DNA of 64,000 nt from NCBI RefSeq assembly GCF_018918005.1, contig NZ_JAHLPR010000001.1:124001-188000 (forward strand), written 5' to 3'. The notes beneath the pieces were generated by a model. It saw only the letters and a list, made by a program, of their open reading frames with translations. It was not told the DNA's origin and did no database searches. The stretch is from Paenibacillus sp. MSJ-34 (GTDB lineage Bacteria > Bacillota > Bacilli > Paenibacillales > Paenibacillaceae). The translations under genes were made by a program, and so were the position numbers. This document shows positions 27,762 through 37,196 of this stretch, in pieces (within the stretch, counting starts at the first letter, position 1; each line of letters starts with the position of its first letter).

Positions 27762-28691
27762 ATGCCGGTTTTGCAAGTGGTTGATTTGCGGAAAACGTTC
27801 GGATCGGTAACGGCCGTCGATTCGATCAGTTTCGAGGTTGAATCGGGCGAAGTATTTACGATTATCGGTCCGAACGGCGCGGGGAAAACGACGACGCTGG
27901 AAATGATTGAAGGGTTGCAGCAGCCCGACCGGGGCGAAGTAAGCATCGCGGGCATGCAATGGAACAAGCATGGAGAGAAAATCAAACAAATCATCGGCGT
28001 CCAGCCGCAATCCAGCGCGTTATTCGATTTATTGACGGTAGAGGAAAACTTGGAGGTGTTCGCCAGTTTCTACGAAAAGACTCGTGCCGTCCCGGAAATT
28101 ATGGAGTTAATTAATTTGACCGAACATAAGGGGAAAAAAGTGAAAGCTTTGTCGGGAGGGCAGAAGCAGCGGCTGGCGATCGGACTTGCCTTCATTAACG
28201 ATCCGGACATCATTTTTCTCGACGAGCCGACGACGGGCCTTGATCCGCAGGCGCGCCGCAATATTTGGGATATTGTGCTGACGTTGAAATCGCTCGGCAA
28301 AACGACGATTTTAACGACGCATTATATGGAAGAAGCGGAAAAGCTGAGCGACCGGGTATGCATCGTCGATCAAGGACGCATTATCGCCTTGGATACGGCT
28401 AAAAACTTGATTCATCGATTGACGGAGGAGAGGGAGATTCGTATCTCGTTCGAAGCGGGCAGCGAGACGGCTGCCGCTATGCGGGACATCGTGCGGGACG
28501 CCGAGGCGGTTGCAAGGACGGAGCTTAACGGCGACCAACTGCATATTTGGTCGGTTCGCCCGGAGGAAACGCTGTTCCATCTATTCAAATATACGACCGA
28601 GCAGCGGGTATCGGTCGAACAAGTGTCGATTAAGGAGATGAGCCTGGAAGACGTGTTTATCGCGTTTACGGGAAAGGAGTGGCGCGATTGA
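27762..28691 (+). CDS. ABC-2 transporter ATP-binding protein
   Basis: 309 residues. Walker A GPNGAGKTTTLEMIEGL, signature LSGGQKQRLAIG, Walker B IIFLDEPTTGLDP and the H-loop TTHYMEE are intact, and a ~90-residue C-terminal extension follows, typical of DrrA/NatA-like exporter ATPases. ATG 27762 has GGGGAGGAG upstream; the frame reaches back to 27705 without an SD. It overlaps the permease gene by one base. Substrate not deducible. Confidence 0.9.
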   Translation: MPVLQVVDLRKTFGSVTAVDSISFEVESGEVFTIIGPNGAGKTTTLEMIEGLQQPDRGEVSIAGMQWNKHGEKIKQIIGVQPQSSALFDLLTVEENLEVFASFYEKTRAVPEIMELINLTEHKGKKVKALSGGQKQRLAIGLAFINDPDIIFLDEPTTGLDPQARRNIWDIVLTLKSLGKTTILTTHYMEEAEKLSDRVCIVDQGRIIALDTAKNLIHRLTEEREIRISFEAGSETAAAMRDIVRDAEAVARTELNGDQLHIWSVRPEETLFHLFKYTTEQRVSVEQVSIKEMSLEDVFIAFTGKEWRD

Positions 28692-29806
28692 TGAGCGGAT
28701 GGAATCAATTCAAGAAGCTGTTCGGCATGCATTTCAAATCGACGTTCCGGGAAAAGCAAGTATGGTTTTGGTCTATTTTTTATCCGGTATTGTTAATGAT
28801 CATTTTTATTATGATTTTCGGCGGCAACGGAAGCGATTCGTTCTCGGCCAAAATTGCGGTTGTGGAGACGAACGCGAACGCGGTTTCCGGACAATGGAAA
28901 GAAACGATTCGGCATATTCCGGTCCTGGAATGGGAGAACGAATCGCAAACGGATCGCGATCGGGCGGAACAGATGTTGAAAGATAAAGACGTCGACGCCG
29001 TCCTCATCCTGCCGGAATCCGATCAAGAGCGGAACATTACGCTCCTCTTCAACCGCGAGAAACAAAATTCGGCGACTGCGCAAGCGCTAGGGAGCATTTT
29101 CAAGGATATCGTCAATCAAGTCAATTTTGACGTCAGCGGCGTAACCCCGCAATTTCGCTTGCAAACGGATTACGTATCGGCGGGAAGCCAAAATTTAAAA
29201 TATAGCGATTTTTTGCTGACTGGGTTAATCGCCCTATCGATTTCGCAATCCGGGTTGTTCGGGATGGTCGGTTTGGTTGAAATGCGCCGCAACGGTTTAA
29301 TGAAACGTCTGAAAATGACGCCGATGAATATGAAGCTGTTCGGCATCGGGGATATCAGCGTGCGGTTTATTTTATCGGTTGTGCAAATCATTCTGCTTTC
29401 CGCTTTGGGGCTCATTTTCTTCCAAGCTCATTTTAATATTAATATTTTGTCCTTTTTATTGATTTTTGTGATCGGCACCCTCTCGTTCGCGGGCATCGGC
29501 TTTTTGATCGCCTCTGTCAGCAAGTCTATCGAAAGCTATATGGGGATCGCCAACCTGCTCAGCTTTTTAATGATGTTTTTGAGCGGCATCTTTTTCGATA
29601 TCAATGCGCTTCCCGCTTTTATTAAACCGATCTCGACCGTGCTTCCTTTGACATATTTCGCCAATGGCGTGCGGGACGGGATGGTATTTGGCGCCGGGAT
29701 TGAGGAACCGTCGCTCTGGATCAATTGCGGCGTCATGGCGGCATGGGGGCTGGCGGCGATGCTGCTCGCGTCGCGGTTGTTCCGCCGGAAAGGGGAAACG
29801 AAATAG
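28691..29806 (+). CDS. ABC-2 type permease
   Basis: 371 residues: one N-terminal membrane helix, an extracytoplasmic domain of about 150 residues (SDSFSAKIAVVETNANAVSG...), then five helices ending in a basic tail, the ABC2_membrane_3 layout. The start is ATG 28691, sharing a base with the ATPase stop; TTG 28688 is the alternative given the AAAGGAG at 28672. Partner of the preceding ATPase; probably an exporter. Confidence 0.88.
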   Translation: MSGWNQFKKLFGMHFKSTFREKQVWFWSIFYPVLLMIIFIMIFGGNGSDSFSAKIAVVETNANAVSGQWKETIRHIPVLEWENESQTDRDRAEQMLKDKDVDAVLILPESDQERNITLLFNREKQNSATAQALGSIFKDIVNQVNFDVSGVTPQFRLQTDYVSAGSQNLKYSDFLLTGLIALSISQSGLFGMVGLVEMRRNGLMKRLKMTPMNMKLFGIGDISVRFILSVVQIILLSALGLIFFQAHFNINILSFLLIFVIGTLSFAGIGFLIASVSKSIESYMGIANLLSFLMMFLSGIFFDINALPAFIKPISTVLPLTYFANGVRDGMVFGAGIEEPSLWINCGVMAAWGLAAMLLASRLFRRKGETK

Positions 29807-29935
29807 GATTCTGTATAAGAAGAGCGCTTCGCTATGCGGCGGGCGCTTTTCTGCGTCTCTGCAAATCTAGTGCTTTTGTCTTAATTTCAAAAAAAACTGT
29901 TTTTTTCGAAAATCGATTAAAATGATTGTAACTTT

Positions 29936-29959
29936 TTGCGAAGATAGATCGTCTATAAT
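29936..29959 (+). promoter_or_regulatory. Likely promoter of the six-gene transporter operon
   Basis: A perfect TATAAT (29954-29959) lies 70 bp before the first gene; the -35 is weak. The preceding AT-rich stretch follows a possible terminator hairpin (AGCGC/GCGCT at 29823-29848). Confidence 0.45.
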
Positions 29960-30027
29960 TCTAGAGTGTACCGTCTCGCTATAAAACTGTAAAAATGAAA
30001 AATATTGGAGGGGGAGCGGAAAAATCG

Positions 30028-30846
30028 ATGGCTTGGTTCCGAAAACGCAACGCAGTGAAAGACATAAAAAACGATAAGCCTGCAACGAAAGAAAAATCCG
30101 ATGCCGATTACATAGCAGATGAACTTGAAACAAATCAGCCGGAGGCCATGCTCCCAGCAAGGGAATTGGATCGGGATCCGATCCTGGTCGTAAAAGATGT
30201 CGAACGTTTTTTTCCGGTAGGCGGCGGTCAACTCCATGTACTGAAAGGCATCAATATGCAGGTTCTTCCCGGACAGCTCGTCATGCTGAAGGGCAGATCC
30301 GGATCGGGGAAAACGACGCTGCTCAATATGCTGGGCGGACTCGACCAGCCTTCCAAAGGCGAAGTTTTCTTCCGCGGCAATCCGTTTCATCAATGGGACG
30401 ACGATCGCCGCACTTTGACGCGCCGCAAAGATATCGGCTTTATTTTTCAGGCGTATGCGCTTATGCCGCTCATGTCGGCGTGGGAAAATGTCGAACTTTC
30501 TTTGCGCATGGCGGAATATCCGCGGGACCAGTGGAAATCGCGGGTTACTCATTGCCTGGAATTGGTCGGATTGGGGAAACGGATGTTTCACCGTCCGTTC
30601 GAAATGTCAGGGGGGGAGCAGCAGCGGGTCGCCATCGCGAAAGCGATCGCGCACAGGCCGCGGCTTTTGCTGGCTGACGAACCGACGGCGGAGCTGGATT
30701 CGCAGATGGGTGCGCAAGTAATGGCCGTATTCAAAAACATTATTCAAACAGAACAAGTCTCAATATGCATGACAACACACGATCCTACAATTTTGGAGGT
30801 AGCGGACCATGTCTATGAAATGGTTGACGGGAAATTCATCTCATGA
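30028..30846 (+). CDS. MacB/LolD-type ABC transporter ATP-binding protein with N-terminal extension
   Basis: 272 residues. The ATPase core (Walker A GRSGSGKTTLLNMLGGLDQP, signature MSGGEQQRVAIAKA, Walker B LLLADEPTAELD, H-loop MTTHDP) is of the mechanotransmission (MacB/LolD/FtsE) class that drives FtsX-fold permeases rather than importers. A charged ~50-residue extension (KRNAVKDIKNDKPATKEK...) precedes it. ATG 30028 follows GGAGGGGGAG by 11 nt. The next gene starts inside its last 38 bases, with its SD (TTGGAGGT, 30792) within this gene. Confidence 0.9.
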   Translation: MAWFRKRNAVKDIKNDKPATKEKSDADYIADELETNQPEAMLPARELDRDPILVVKDVERFFPVGGGQLHVLKGINMQVLPGQLVMLKGRSGSGKTTLLNMLGGLDQPSKGEVFFRGNPFHQWDDDRRTLTRRKDIGFIFQAYALMPLMSAWENVELSLRMAEYPRDQWKSRVTHCLELVGLGKRMFHRPFEMSGGEQQRVAIAKAIAHRPRLLLADEPTAELDSQMGAQVMAVFKNIIQTEQVSICMTTHDPTILEVADHVYEMVDGKFIS

Positions 30847-31894
30847 TCCCGGTCAAAGAATACGCCGCGTTGTTGCGGCATCCTTATGCGGCGCTCTGAT
30901 CTTCGCCTCGGGCTGCTCGCTGTTGCCGAAGGAGGATGAAGAAGAAATATTGCCGCCGATTACGCCGCCGGTCATATCCAAAAGGCCGGAATACGAAGTG
31001 ACCAAAGGCACGCTCGAGCGGACAGCGTCCGGAACGGGCAAGCTGATGTCGGCGCAGGAGGAAACGTTGTTCTTCACCGAGGACAGCAACAATCGCGTCA
31101 AGGCGATCCACGCTAAAGTCGGCGATAAAGTAACCGCCGGCCAGCTGCTGGTGGAATTGGATGTCGAAAGTCTGGAGAAGGATCTACGCAAAAAAAAGCT
31201 TGAGTTTCGCAAGCAAGAAGTAACGATGAAAGAGACGCTGCGCGAGAAAGATCAGATGGATGAGCTCGATTTCGAACAGGCGATGATCGTCTTCGAGGAA
31301 GCGCGCCAAGCCATCGTCGATTTGGAGACTCAAATCGCCAAAGGCAAGCTGGTCGCTCCGTTCGCAGGCACGCTCGTTTCGCTTAAAGTGGAAAAGGGCG
31401 GCACGATCAAAGCTTACGATCCGATCGCTACCATAGCGGACACGTCCCAATTGGTCGTCACCGCGAAGCTTAGCAAAGACGATTTGAAAAATGTGGCGGT
31501 CGGCATGGAGGCGCTGGTCGATATTAACGGCGTCGGCGCGGTAAAAGGGAAAGTTAAGGCGCTGCCATCCGTCGAGACCGAGCAGGACAACGGAGGCGGC
31601 GGCAATCAGAACAGGCCGGAACGAATCGAAGATTTCCTGATCGTTCAATTGGATAAAACGCCGGAAGGGCTGAACCGCGGCACGCCGCTGAGCGTGAAAA
31701 TCATTACGCAACGGAAAACGGATGTTACCTTGATTCCGCTCGCTGCGCTGCGTTCGATCGGTTCGCGCACGTATGTGCAAGTCGTCGACGAAAACGGCAA
31801 ACGCGAAGTGGACGTCGAAGTCGGACAACAATCCGCAACGCATGCAGAGATCGTCAGCGGATTGACCCCGGGGCAGAAAGTAGTGGGTCGCTAA
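30809..31894 (+). CDS. MacA-like efflux adaptor lipoprotein
   Basis: 361 residues. A lipobox (IFASGC, Cys about residue 36) anchors it outside the membrane. The mature part has the HlyD/MacA order: lipoyl half-motif (HAKVGDKVTAGQLLVELD), a short coiled-coil hairpin (about residues 115-170), second lipoyl half (GKLVAPFAGTLVSLKVEKGG) and beta-barrel domains. In Gram-positives such adaptors couple MacB-type permeases to extracellular factors. The start overlaps the upstream ATPase gene by 38 bp and the stop overlaps the permease start by one base, so the three genes are translationally coupled. Confidence 0.88.
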   Translation: MSMKWLTGNSSHDPGQRIRRVVAASLCGALIFASGCSLLPKEDEEEILPPITPPVISKRPEYEVTKGTLERTASGTGKLMSAQEETLFFTEDSNNRVKAIHAKVGDKVTAGQLLVELDVESLEKDLRKKKLEFRKQEVTMKETLREKDQMDELDFEQAMIVFEEARQAIVDLETQIAKGKLVAPFAGTLVSLKVEKGGTIKAYDPIATIADTSQLVVTAKLSKDDLKNVAVGMEALVDINGVGAVKGKVKALPSVETEQDNGGGGNQNRPERIEDFLIVQLDKTPEGLNRGTPLSVKIITQRKTDVTLIPLAALRSIGSRTYVQVVDENGKREVDVEVGQQSATHAEIVSGLTPGQKVVGR

Positions 31895-34785
31895 TGGGCA
31901 TGCCGTTATTGCGTTTTTTATATCGTAAAATGTGGAATACGAGATGGCTTACCCTTAGCACGCTGCTCGGGCTCGTAGTGGCCGTCTCGTTTACAGTAAG
32001 CATTCCGATGTACGCTGACGGCTCATTGAAGCGCGTTGTCGCCAAATCGCTCCAGGAGAAAAGCACCGGCTTGCCTGCCGGCTCGCTGTTGATGCGTTAT
32101 CAAGCGGCGGGAGGGAGCAAGACAGATCTGGGCTCGTTGGAATTGGTCGACGAGTTCATTCGGAATGGCGTTCCTGAACAGGTCGGTTTCCCGTTCGACG
32201 TATTCGTCAATAGCCGGTCGATTCGTTCGGCGCAGCTGTCGCCGGTCGATCCGACCACGGTGGATGCGAGCAAGATGAGGACGATGGCGATCTCCTCAAT
32301 GACGGGCTTGCCGGACAAAGTGGAAATGAGCTTGGGCAATCCCTATTCGGATCAGGTGAAAGACGGTCTCGTCGAAGCCGTCGTTCTGGAAGAGGCGATG
32401 TACCGCAACGACTTGCATGTCGGGGATATATTCGAATACCCGGTGTCCGGCGGATCGAATCTCGTGCTAAGGGTGAAAATCGTCGGCGCGTTCAAAGCGT
32501 TGAACGAGACGGAGCCTTATTGGTACCAAGGCTTCGAAAGCATGATGAATTCGCTGTATATCAGCTCGAACGTTTTTAACGATTATTTGCTACAACAATC
32601 CAAAGTGCCGCTACATAACTCCAGTTGGTACTACGCATTCGATTTGCGCGAGGTCAAAACGAGCCAGTTGACTCCGCTAGGAAGCACTTTGGACCGGCTT
32701 CAAATCGAGCTCTTTCAACGTCTGAAAGAGACGAAAGTCGAAATTTCCTTTGCCGATACGCTCGCCGAATTCAGAAAGCAAAGCCTGCAGCTGCAAACGC
32801 TGCTGTTTACGCTCGCGATGCCTATGATCGCGATGGTGTTCTATTATATTGCGATGAATGCCCGCCAATCGCTCGACAAGCAGCGCAGCGACATCGCCGT
32901 GCTGCGCAGCCGCGGAGCGGGAACAAATCAAATCATTATGATTTATTTGCTGGAAGGCGTCTTTCTCGGTCTTGTCGCTCTGGTGATCGGGCCGTTATTG
33001 GGCTGGTTTATGGCGAAGAGCATCGGTTCGGCGAACGGATTCCTCACGTTCGTGGACCGTAAATCGATCCCGGTCGGATTGAATACGGACGCGGTGCTGT
33101 ACGGTCTCATCGCCGTATTGATCGCCATTATTGCCAGCGTCATTCCGGCGGTCGTATTCGCGAAAGCTTCGATCGTCAATTATAAGCAAAAGCTCGCCCG
33201 TTCGGACCGGAAGCCGGTCTGGCAGCGTTGGTTCCTTGACGTTGCGCTGCTGGGGGTAGCGGGTTACGGTTATTATTTGTTTAACGAACGTCAAATGCTC
33301 TCGTTCCAAACCGGAATGACGACCGATCAATTGCAGGTCAATCCGTTTCTGTTTTTTGTGCCGGCACTATCCATTTTCGCGTTCGGTCTGTTCTTTTTGC
33401 GCGTCTTCCCATGGGTATTGCGGCTGATCGGATGGATCTTCAAGAAGCTGATGCCGGTACCGTTCTACTTAACGTTGACGCAATTGTCGCGTTCGTCAAG
33501 CTCCTACTATCCGCTTATGATTTTGCTGATCTTGACGTTAGGGCTTGGGGTGTATAATTCATCCGCCGCCCGTACGATCGATTTGAACTCAACGGAGCGC
33601 ACGTTGTATAAATACGGCACCGACGTTCGGATCAAGACGGTATGGGAAGGCACGCCGGAGGTTAAGCCGAAAGGCAACAACAGCGGAGGCGGGGGTGGAG
33701 GCCAAAATCCGAACAATCCTGGCAATCCGGGAGGCCCCGGAGGTCCCGGCGGACCCGGGGGACCGGGAGGGCAAGCGCCGACCAAATGGTTATATTCCGA
33801 GCCGCCGTTTGAAATCTTCCGCGAATTGGACGGCGTAGAAGCCGCCGCTCGCGTCTTGTTGACGAAAGGCAGCGTGAACGTATCCGGCCGTTCGATCGGC
33901 CAAGGCATGGTGATGGGCATCGATAATGTGGACTTTGCCAAAGTGGCATGGTTCCGCAACGATTTATTTCCGCATCATCCGAATAATTACTTGAATTTGC
34001 TCGGCGCGTTCGAGCATGCGGTCATCATTCCGACGAATATCGCGGAGAAATATCAGCTTAAGCAGGGCGACTTGGTTTCCATCGCTTTGCAGGATCAAAT
34101 GGTGGAGTTTGTCGTTGTCGGCATATTGCCGTATTGGCCTAGCCAATATCCGGATCAAACGCCGTTCTTCATCGCCAATCTCGATTATATTTACGATCAG
34201 GTTCCGATCATGCCTTACGAAGTATGGCTGAAGATGAAGCCGAACGCCCTTGTCAAACCGATTATGGACCAACTGACAGCGAGCGGCATCGAGATCGCGT
34301 CGATCGAAGACGTGCGCACCGACTTGGTAACCCAAAGCAAACATCCGACGCGCGGAGGCGTATTCGGAATTTTAAGCTTAGGATTCCTCGTATCCATTAT
34401 CATTTCGTTGATCGGATATGTATTGTACTGGTTCTTCAATCTGTCCGGACGGGTCGTGCAATTCGGGGTGCTCCGGGCGATGGGCTTGTCGCGGAAGCAA
34501 TTGACCGGCATGCTGCTGCTGGAACAAATCTTTACGGCCGGATTGTCGATTGCGCTCGGCGTACTGATCGGCAAGCTGTCGAGCAAGCTGTTCCTGCCGT
34601 TCCTGCAAACCGCCGACAACGTCAAAACGCAAGTGCCGCCGTTTCGCATCGTTTTCGAAGCGAGGGATACGTTGCAGTTATATATCGTAGTCGGAGTGAT
34701 GATGCTTACCGGGGCAACGCTGCTGTTTATGCAAATTCGCAGACTTCGCGTCCATCAAGCCGTCAAAATGGGAGAGGAGCGTTAA
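31894..34785 (+). CDS. Large FtsX/MacB-type ABC permease with Gly-Pro-rich insert
   Basis: 963 residues. An N-terminal helix (~15-37), an extracytoplasmic domain to ~300, an FtsX core of three to four helices (~300-430), two further helices (~445-530), a second extracytoplasmic domain and a final FtsX core (~820-955) give the duplicated FtsX layout. The second outer domain contains a low-complexity segment at about residues 595-628: a Gly run, NPNNPGNP and five GGP-type repeats. The partner ATPases are the genes on either side. Substrate unknown; peptide or lipid-like antibiotics are typical for this class. Confidence 0.9.
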   Translation: MGMPLLRFLYRKMWNTRWLTLSTLLGLVVAVSFTVSIPMYADGSLKRVVAKSLQEKSTGLPAGSLLMRYQAAGGSKTDLGSLELVDEFIRNGVPEQVGFPFDVFVNSRSIRSAQLSPVDPTTVDASKMRTMAISSMTGLPDKVEMSLGNPYSDQVKDGLVEAVVLEEAMYRNDLHVGDIFEYPVSGGSNLVLRVKIVGAFKALNETEPYWYQGFESMMNSLYISSNVFNDYLLQQSKVPLHNSSWYYAFDLREVKTSQLTPLGSTLDRLQIELFQRLKETKVEISFADTLAEFRKQSLQLQTLLFTLAMPMIAMVFYYIAMNARQSLDKQRSDIAVLRSRGAGTNQIIMIYLLEGVFLGLVALVIGPLLGWFMAKSIGSANGFLTFVDRKSIPVGLNTDAVLYGLIAVLIAIIASVIPAVVFAKASIVNYKQKLARSDRKPVWQRWFLDVALLGVAGYGYYLFNERQMLSFQTGMTTDQLQVNPFLFFVPALSIFAFGLFFLRVFPWVLRLIGWIFKKLMPVPFYLTLTQLSRSSSSYYPLMILLILTLGLGVYNSSAARTIDLNSTERTLYKYGTDVRIKTVWEGTPEVKPKGNNSGGGGGGQNPNNPGNPGGPGGPGGPGGPGGQAPTKWLYSEPPFEIFRELDGVEAAARVLLTKGSVNVSGRSIGQGMVMGIDNVDFAKVAWFRNDLFPHHPNNYLNLLGAFEHAVIIPTNIAEKYQLKQGDLVSIALQDQMVEFVVVGILPYWPSQYPDQTPFFIANLDYIYDQVPIMPYEVWLKMKPNALVKPIMDQLTASGIEIASIEDVRTDLVTQSKHPTRGGVFGILSLGFLVSIIISLIGYVLYWFFNLSGRVVQFGVLRAMGLSRKQLTGMLLLEQIFTAGLSIALGVLIGKLSSKLFLPFLQTADNVKTQVPPFRIVFEARDTLQLYIVVGVMMLTGATLLFMQIRRLRVHQAVKMGEER

Positions 34786-34788
34786 CCG

Positions 34789-35670
34789 ATGATTCATTGC
34801 GAAGGACTTGTCAAAATTTTCAAATCGGATGAAATCGAAGTCGTGGCGCTTCAAGGACTGAATCTTTCCGTCAAGGAAGGCGAAATGATGGCGATCATCG
34901 GCAATAGCGGAAGCGGCAAATCGACCTTCCTGAACATACTGGGGGGGCTCGACCGCCCTTCCGCCGGCCAAGTGCGGGTCGGACCGTGGGATTTGCTCAA
35001 AATCACCGACGACCAGCTTGTTGAATATAAACGAAATACGGTAGGATTTATCTGGCAAAATAACGCCCGAAACTTGCTTCCGTATTTGACGGCGATCGAG
35101 AACGTAGAGATGCCGATGATGCTGAACGGCAAAGTCGACCGCGCCTATGCCGAACAGTTGCTGGAATGGGTCGGGCTCAAGGAGCGTATGCACAATAAGC
35201 TGCATCAACTGTCCGGCGGGGAGCAGCAGCGGGTCGCGATCGCGATCTCGCTCTCGAACCGCCCGAAATTGCTGCTTGCCGACGAGCCTACCGGCTCGGT
35301 CGATACGCAAACTTCGGATATGATCATGAACATTTTCCGCAAAATGAATCAAGAACTGGGCGTTACGATCGTCATCGTTACGCATGACCTGTCTCTTGCC
35401 GGCAAGGTGGATCGGGTCGTGGCGATACGAGACGGCTTAACAAGCACCGAATTCATTAAGCGGAATCCGAATTTGGATGCGGCCGGGGGCGAGCAGGGGC
35501 ATAACAGCGCCCTGCAACAAGTGCACGAAGCGTACGTCGTCGTGGATCGCGTCGGGCGGCTGCAAGTGCCGAGAGAATATTTGGAAGCCTTGGAGATTAA
35601 CGATAAGGCGTCTATGGAATTTGACGGTGATACGATTATCATTCGAGCACCTAAATCATTGGAGGGGTAA
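34789..35670 (+). CDS. MacB/LolD-type ABC ATPase with C-terminal AbrB-like domain
   Basis: 293 residues. ATPase core: Walker A GNSGSGKSTFLNILGGLDRP, signature LSGGEQQRVAIAISLS, Walker B LLLADEPTGSVD, H-loop VTHDLS. After the normal end (~residue 228) comes a linker and then residues ~247-288, VVVDRVGRLQVPREYLEALE followed by INDKASMEFDGDTIIIRAP, which has the pattern of an AbrB/SpoVT swapped-hairpin domain. Such a tail is not usual for this family. Start ATG 34789, 3 bp after the permease stop. Confidence 0.9.
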   Translation: MIHCEGLVKIFKSDEIEVVALQGLNLSVKEGEMMAIIGNSGSGKSTFLNILGGLDRPSAGQVRVGPWDLLKITDDQLVEYKRNTVGFIWQNNARNLLPYLTAIENVEMPMMLNGKVDRAYAEQLLEWVGLKERMHNKLHQLSGGEQQRVAIAISLSNRPKLLLADEPTGSVDTQTSDMIMNIFRKMNQELGVTIVIVTHDLSLAGKVDRVVAIRDGLTSTEFIKRNPNLDAAGGEQGHNSALQQVHEAYVVVDRVGRLQVPREYLEALEINDKASMEFDGDTIIIRAPKSLEG

Positions 35671-35675
35671 CGTAA

Positions 35676-37172
35676 ATGACTAACAGGAAATTATTCGTTC
35701 GCAAACTAATCACGGTATGCTTCACACTAACGCTGCTTGTGCCGCTGCTCGCGGCATGTACCGGTTCGAAAGGCGGCGACGACAATAATAAGGAACGCGT
35801 CCTTCGAATCGGCACGGTATGGAATTACGGCGGAGACGATTCTTATCTACGCCAGCAATATACGGATATATTCGAATATGCGAATCCGAATATTAAAATC
35901 GAGTTCGTAGGAGCGATTGACAACAGCGATTATATGTATACCGATCCGAACAATCCGCCGGAACGGCCTGACGAGTTGGAAAGTATGAAAAAATTGCTGA
36001 CAGGCGCCAATCCGGTAGACGTCGTGATGCTGGACTCGGGAATGTACAAAAAACTCGTTAACGAAAATATGCTGCAACAGCTTGATCCGTTGATTCAGAA
36101 GGACAAATACGATATTACGGATTTCGTGCCGACCGTGATCGACGGCATTAAAGATTTGGGCGACAGCAACTTGTACGGTTTGGCTCCGACATTCGGCGCC
36201 TCCGCACTATTTTACAATAAGCAAATGTTCTTGGACGCGGGCATTCCGGCTCCGCAAGACAATATGACATGGGACGATATTTTCGATCTCGCTCGCCGCA
36301 TTAGTACGGGAGAAGGAGAAAACCGCCAATTCGGCATTCAATTGAACCGGTGGGGCGGCGATCCGTGGTGGGATTTGAACACCTATATGTCCGCGCTGCA
36401 ACTGCGCACGTTTGACGACAAAGCGGAAAAAATGACGGTCGATACGCCGGGGTGGGAGAAAGCGTGGAGTACGATCGCCAAATTAAGCAAGGATAAAATC
36501 ATGCCGAACGGAAGGGAAAATTTCGCCCCGCGGAAAGAAGGAGTTTGGAATCGGTATGACGGAGATAATTTCTTGTCGAGCCGAGTGGCCATGACGATTG
36601 CCGATTATGGATATATTACAGAATTAATCGACGCCAATAAAAATGTAGAGAAAATTGATGGCATGAAAAAAGTGGATTGGGATGTCGTGACGATGCCTAC
36701 CCATCCGGAAGCGCCGGGAATCGGCGGCAATATTTATTTAAGCAACATTATGGCGATCAATGCGAAAGCGCAAAATCCGGACGACGCTTGGGCGTTTGTG
36801 AAATTTCTGAACAGTCCGGAATGGGCAAAACTGAAATCGCGCAGCAGCTATGAACTTGTATCGCGCAAATCGTTCATTCAGCCGCGCGAAGGATTGAGCT
36901 ATAACACGGCTGCTTTCTATACGTTAAAACCGCTGCCTCCGGTAGACGATGATAATGAGTTGTACCGGAAATATGAGAACTTGTGGCAAGTGACGCAAAA
37001 AGGGCAAGAGTATTTCCAACAAGTGATTGAAGATAAGAAAACGTCTGCCGAAGCATTGAAAGAGTGGCAGGCGAAAGGCGACGCCATGCTGCAGGAATTG
37101 AAGAAAGATCCGAAGAAACAGTTCGATATGGGCGGCGGTATGGAAACGTTCGGTACGGTTTACTCTGACTAA
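35676..37172 (+). CDS. Extracellular solute-binding lipoprotein (family 1)
   Basis: 498 residues. The signal peptide ends in the lipobox LLAAC (Cys at residue ~28). The mature protein has the family 1 sugar-type binding fold (NPVDVVMLDSGMYKKLV, YGLAPTFGASALFYNKQMF, WDDIFDLARRIS, then NPDDAWAFVKFLNSPEWAK). No MalF/MalG-type permease is near; instead the gene is 5 bp downstream of an export-type ATPase gene, with TTGGAGGGG before the ATG. It may present a ligand to the MacB-like complex or sense it; the ligand is unknown. Confidence 0.88.
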   Translation: MTNRKLFVRKLITVCFTLTLLVPLLAACTGSKGGDDNNKERVLRIGTVWNYGGDDSYLRQQYTDIFEYANPNIKIEFVGAIDNSDYMYTDPNNPPERPDELESMKKLLTGANPVDVVMLDSGMYKKLVNENMLQQLDPLIQKDKYDITDFVPTVIDGIKDLGDSNLYGLAPTFGASALFYNKQMFLDAGIPAPQDNMTWDDIFDLARRISTGEGENRQFGIQLNRWGGDPWWDLNTYMSALQLRTFDDKAEKMTVDTPGWEKAWSTIAKLSKDKIMPNGRENFAPRKEGVWNRYDGDNFLSSRVAMTIADYGYITELIDANKNVEKIDGMKKVDWDVVTMPTHPEAPGIGGNIYLSNIMAINAKAQNPDDAWAFVKFLNSPEWAKLKSRSSYELVSRKSFIQPREGLSYNTAAFYTLKPLPPVDDDNELYRKYENLWQVTQKGQEYFQQVIEDKKTSAEALKEWQAKGDAMLQELKKDPKKQFDMGGGMETFGTVYSD

Positions 37173-37196
37173 TGGATCAACTTGGAGGGATGCAGC

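Noticed and set aside
33670-33785. Short-period repeats as a possible CRISPR or VNTR array
   Set aside because: The repeats code in frame for Gly-Pro within the permease; there are no spacers and no cas genes anywhere in the window.
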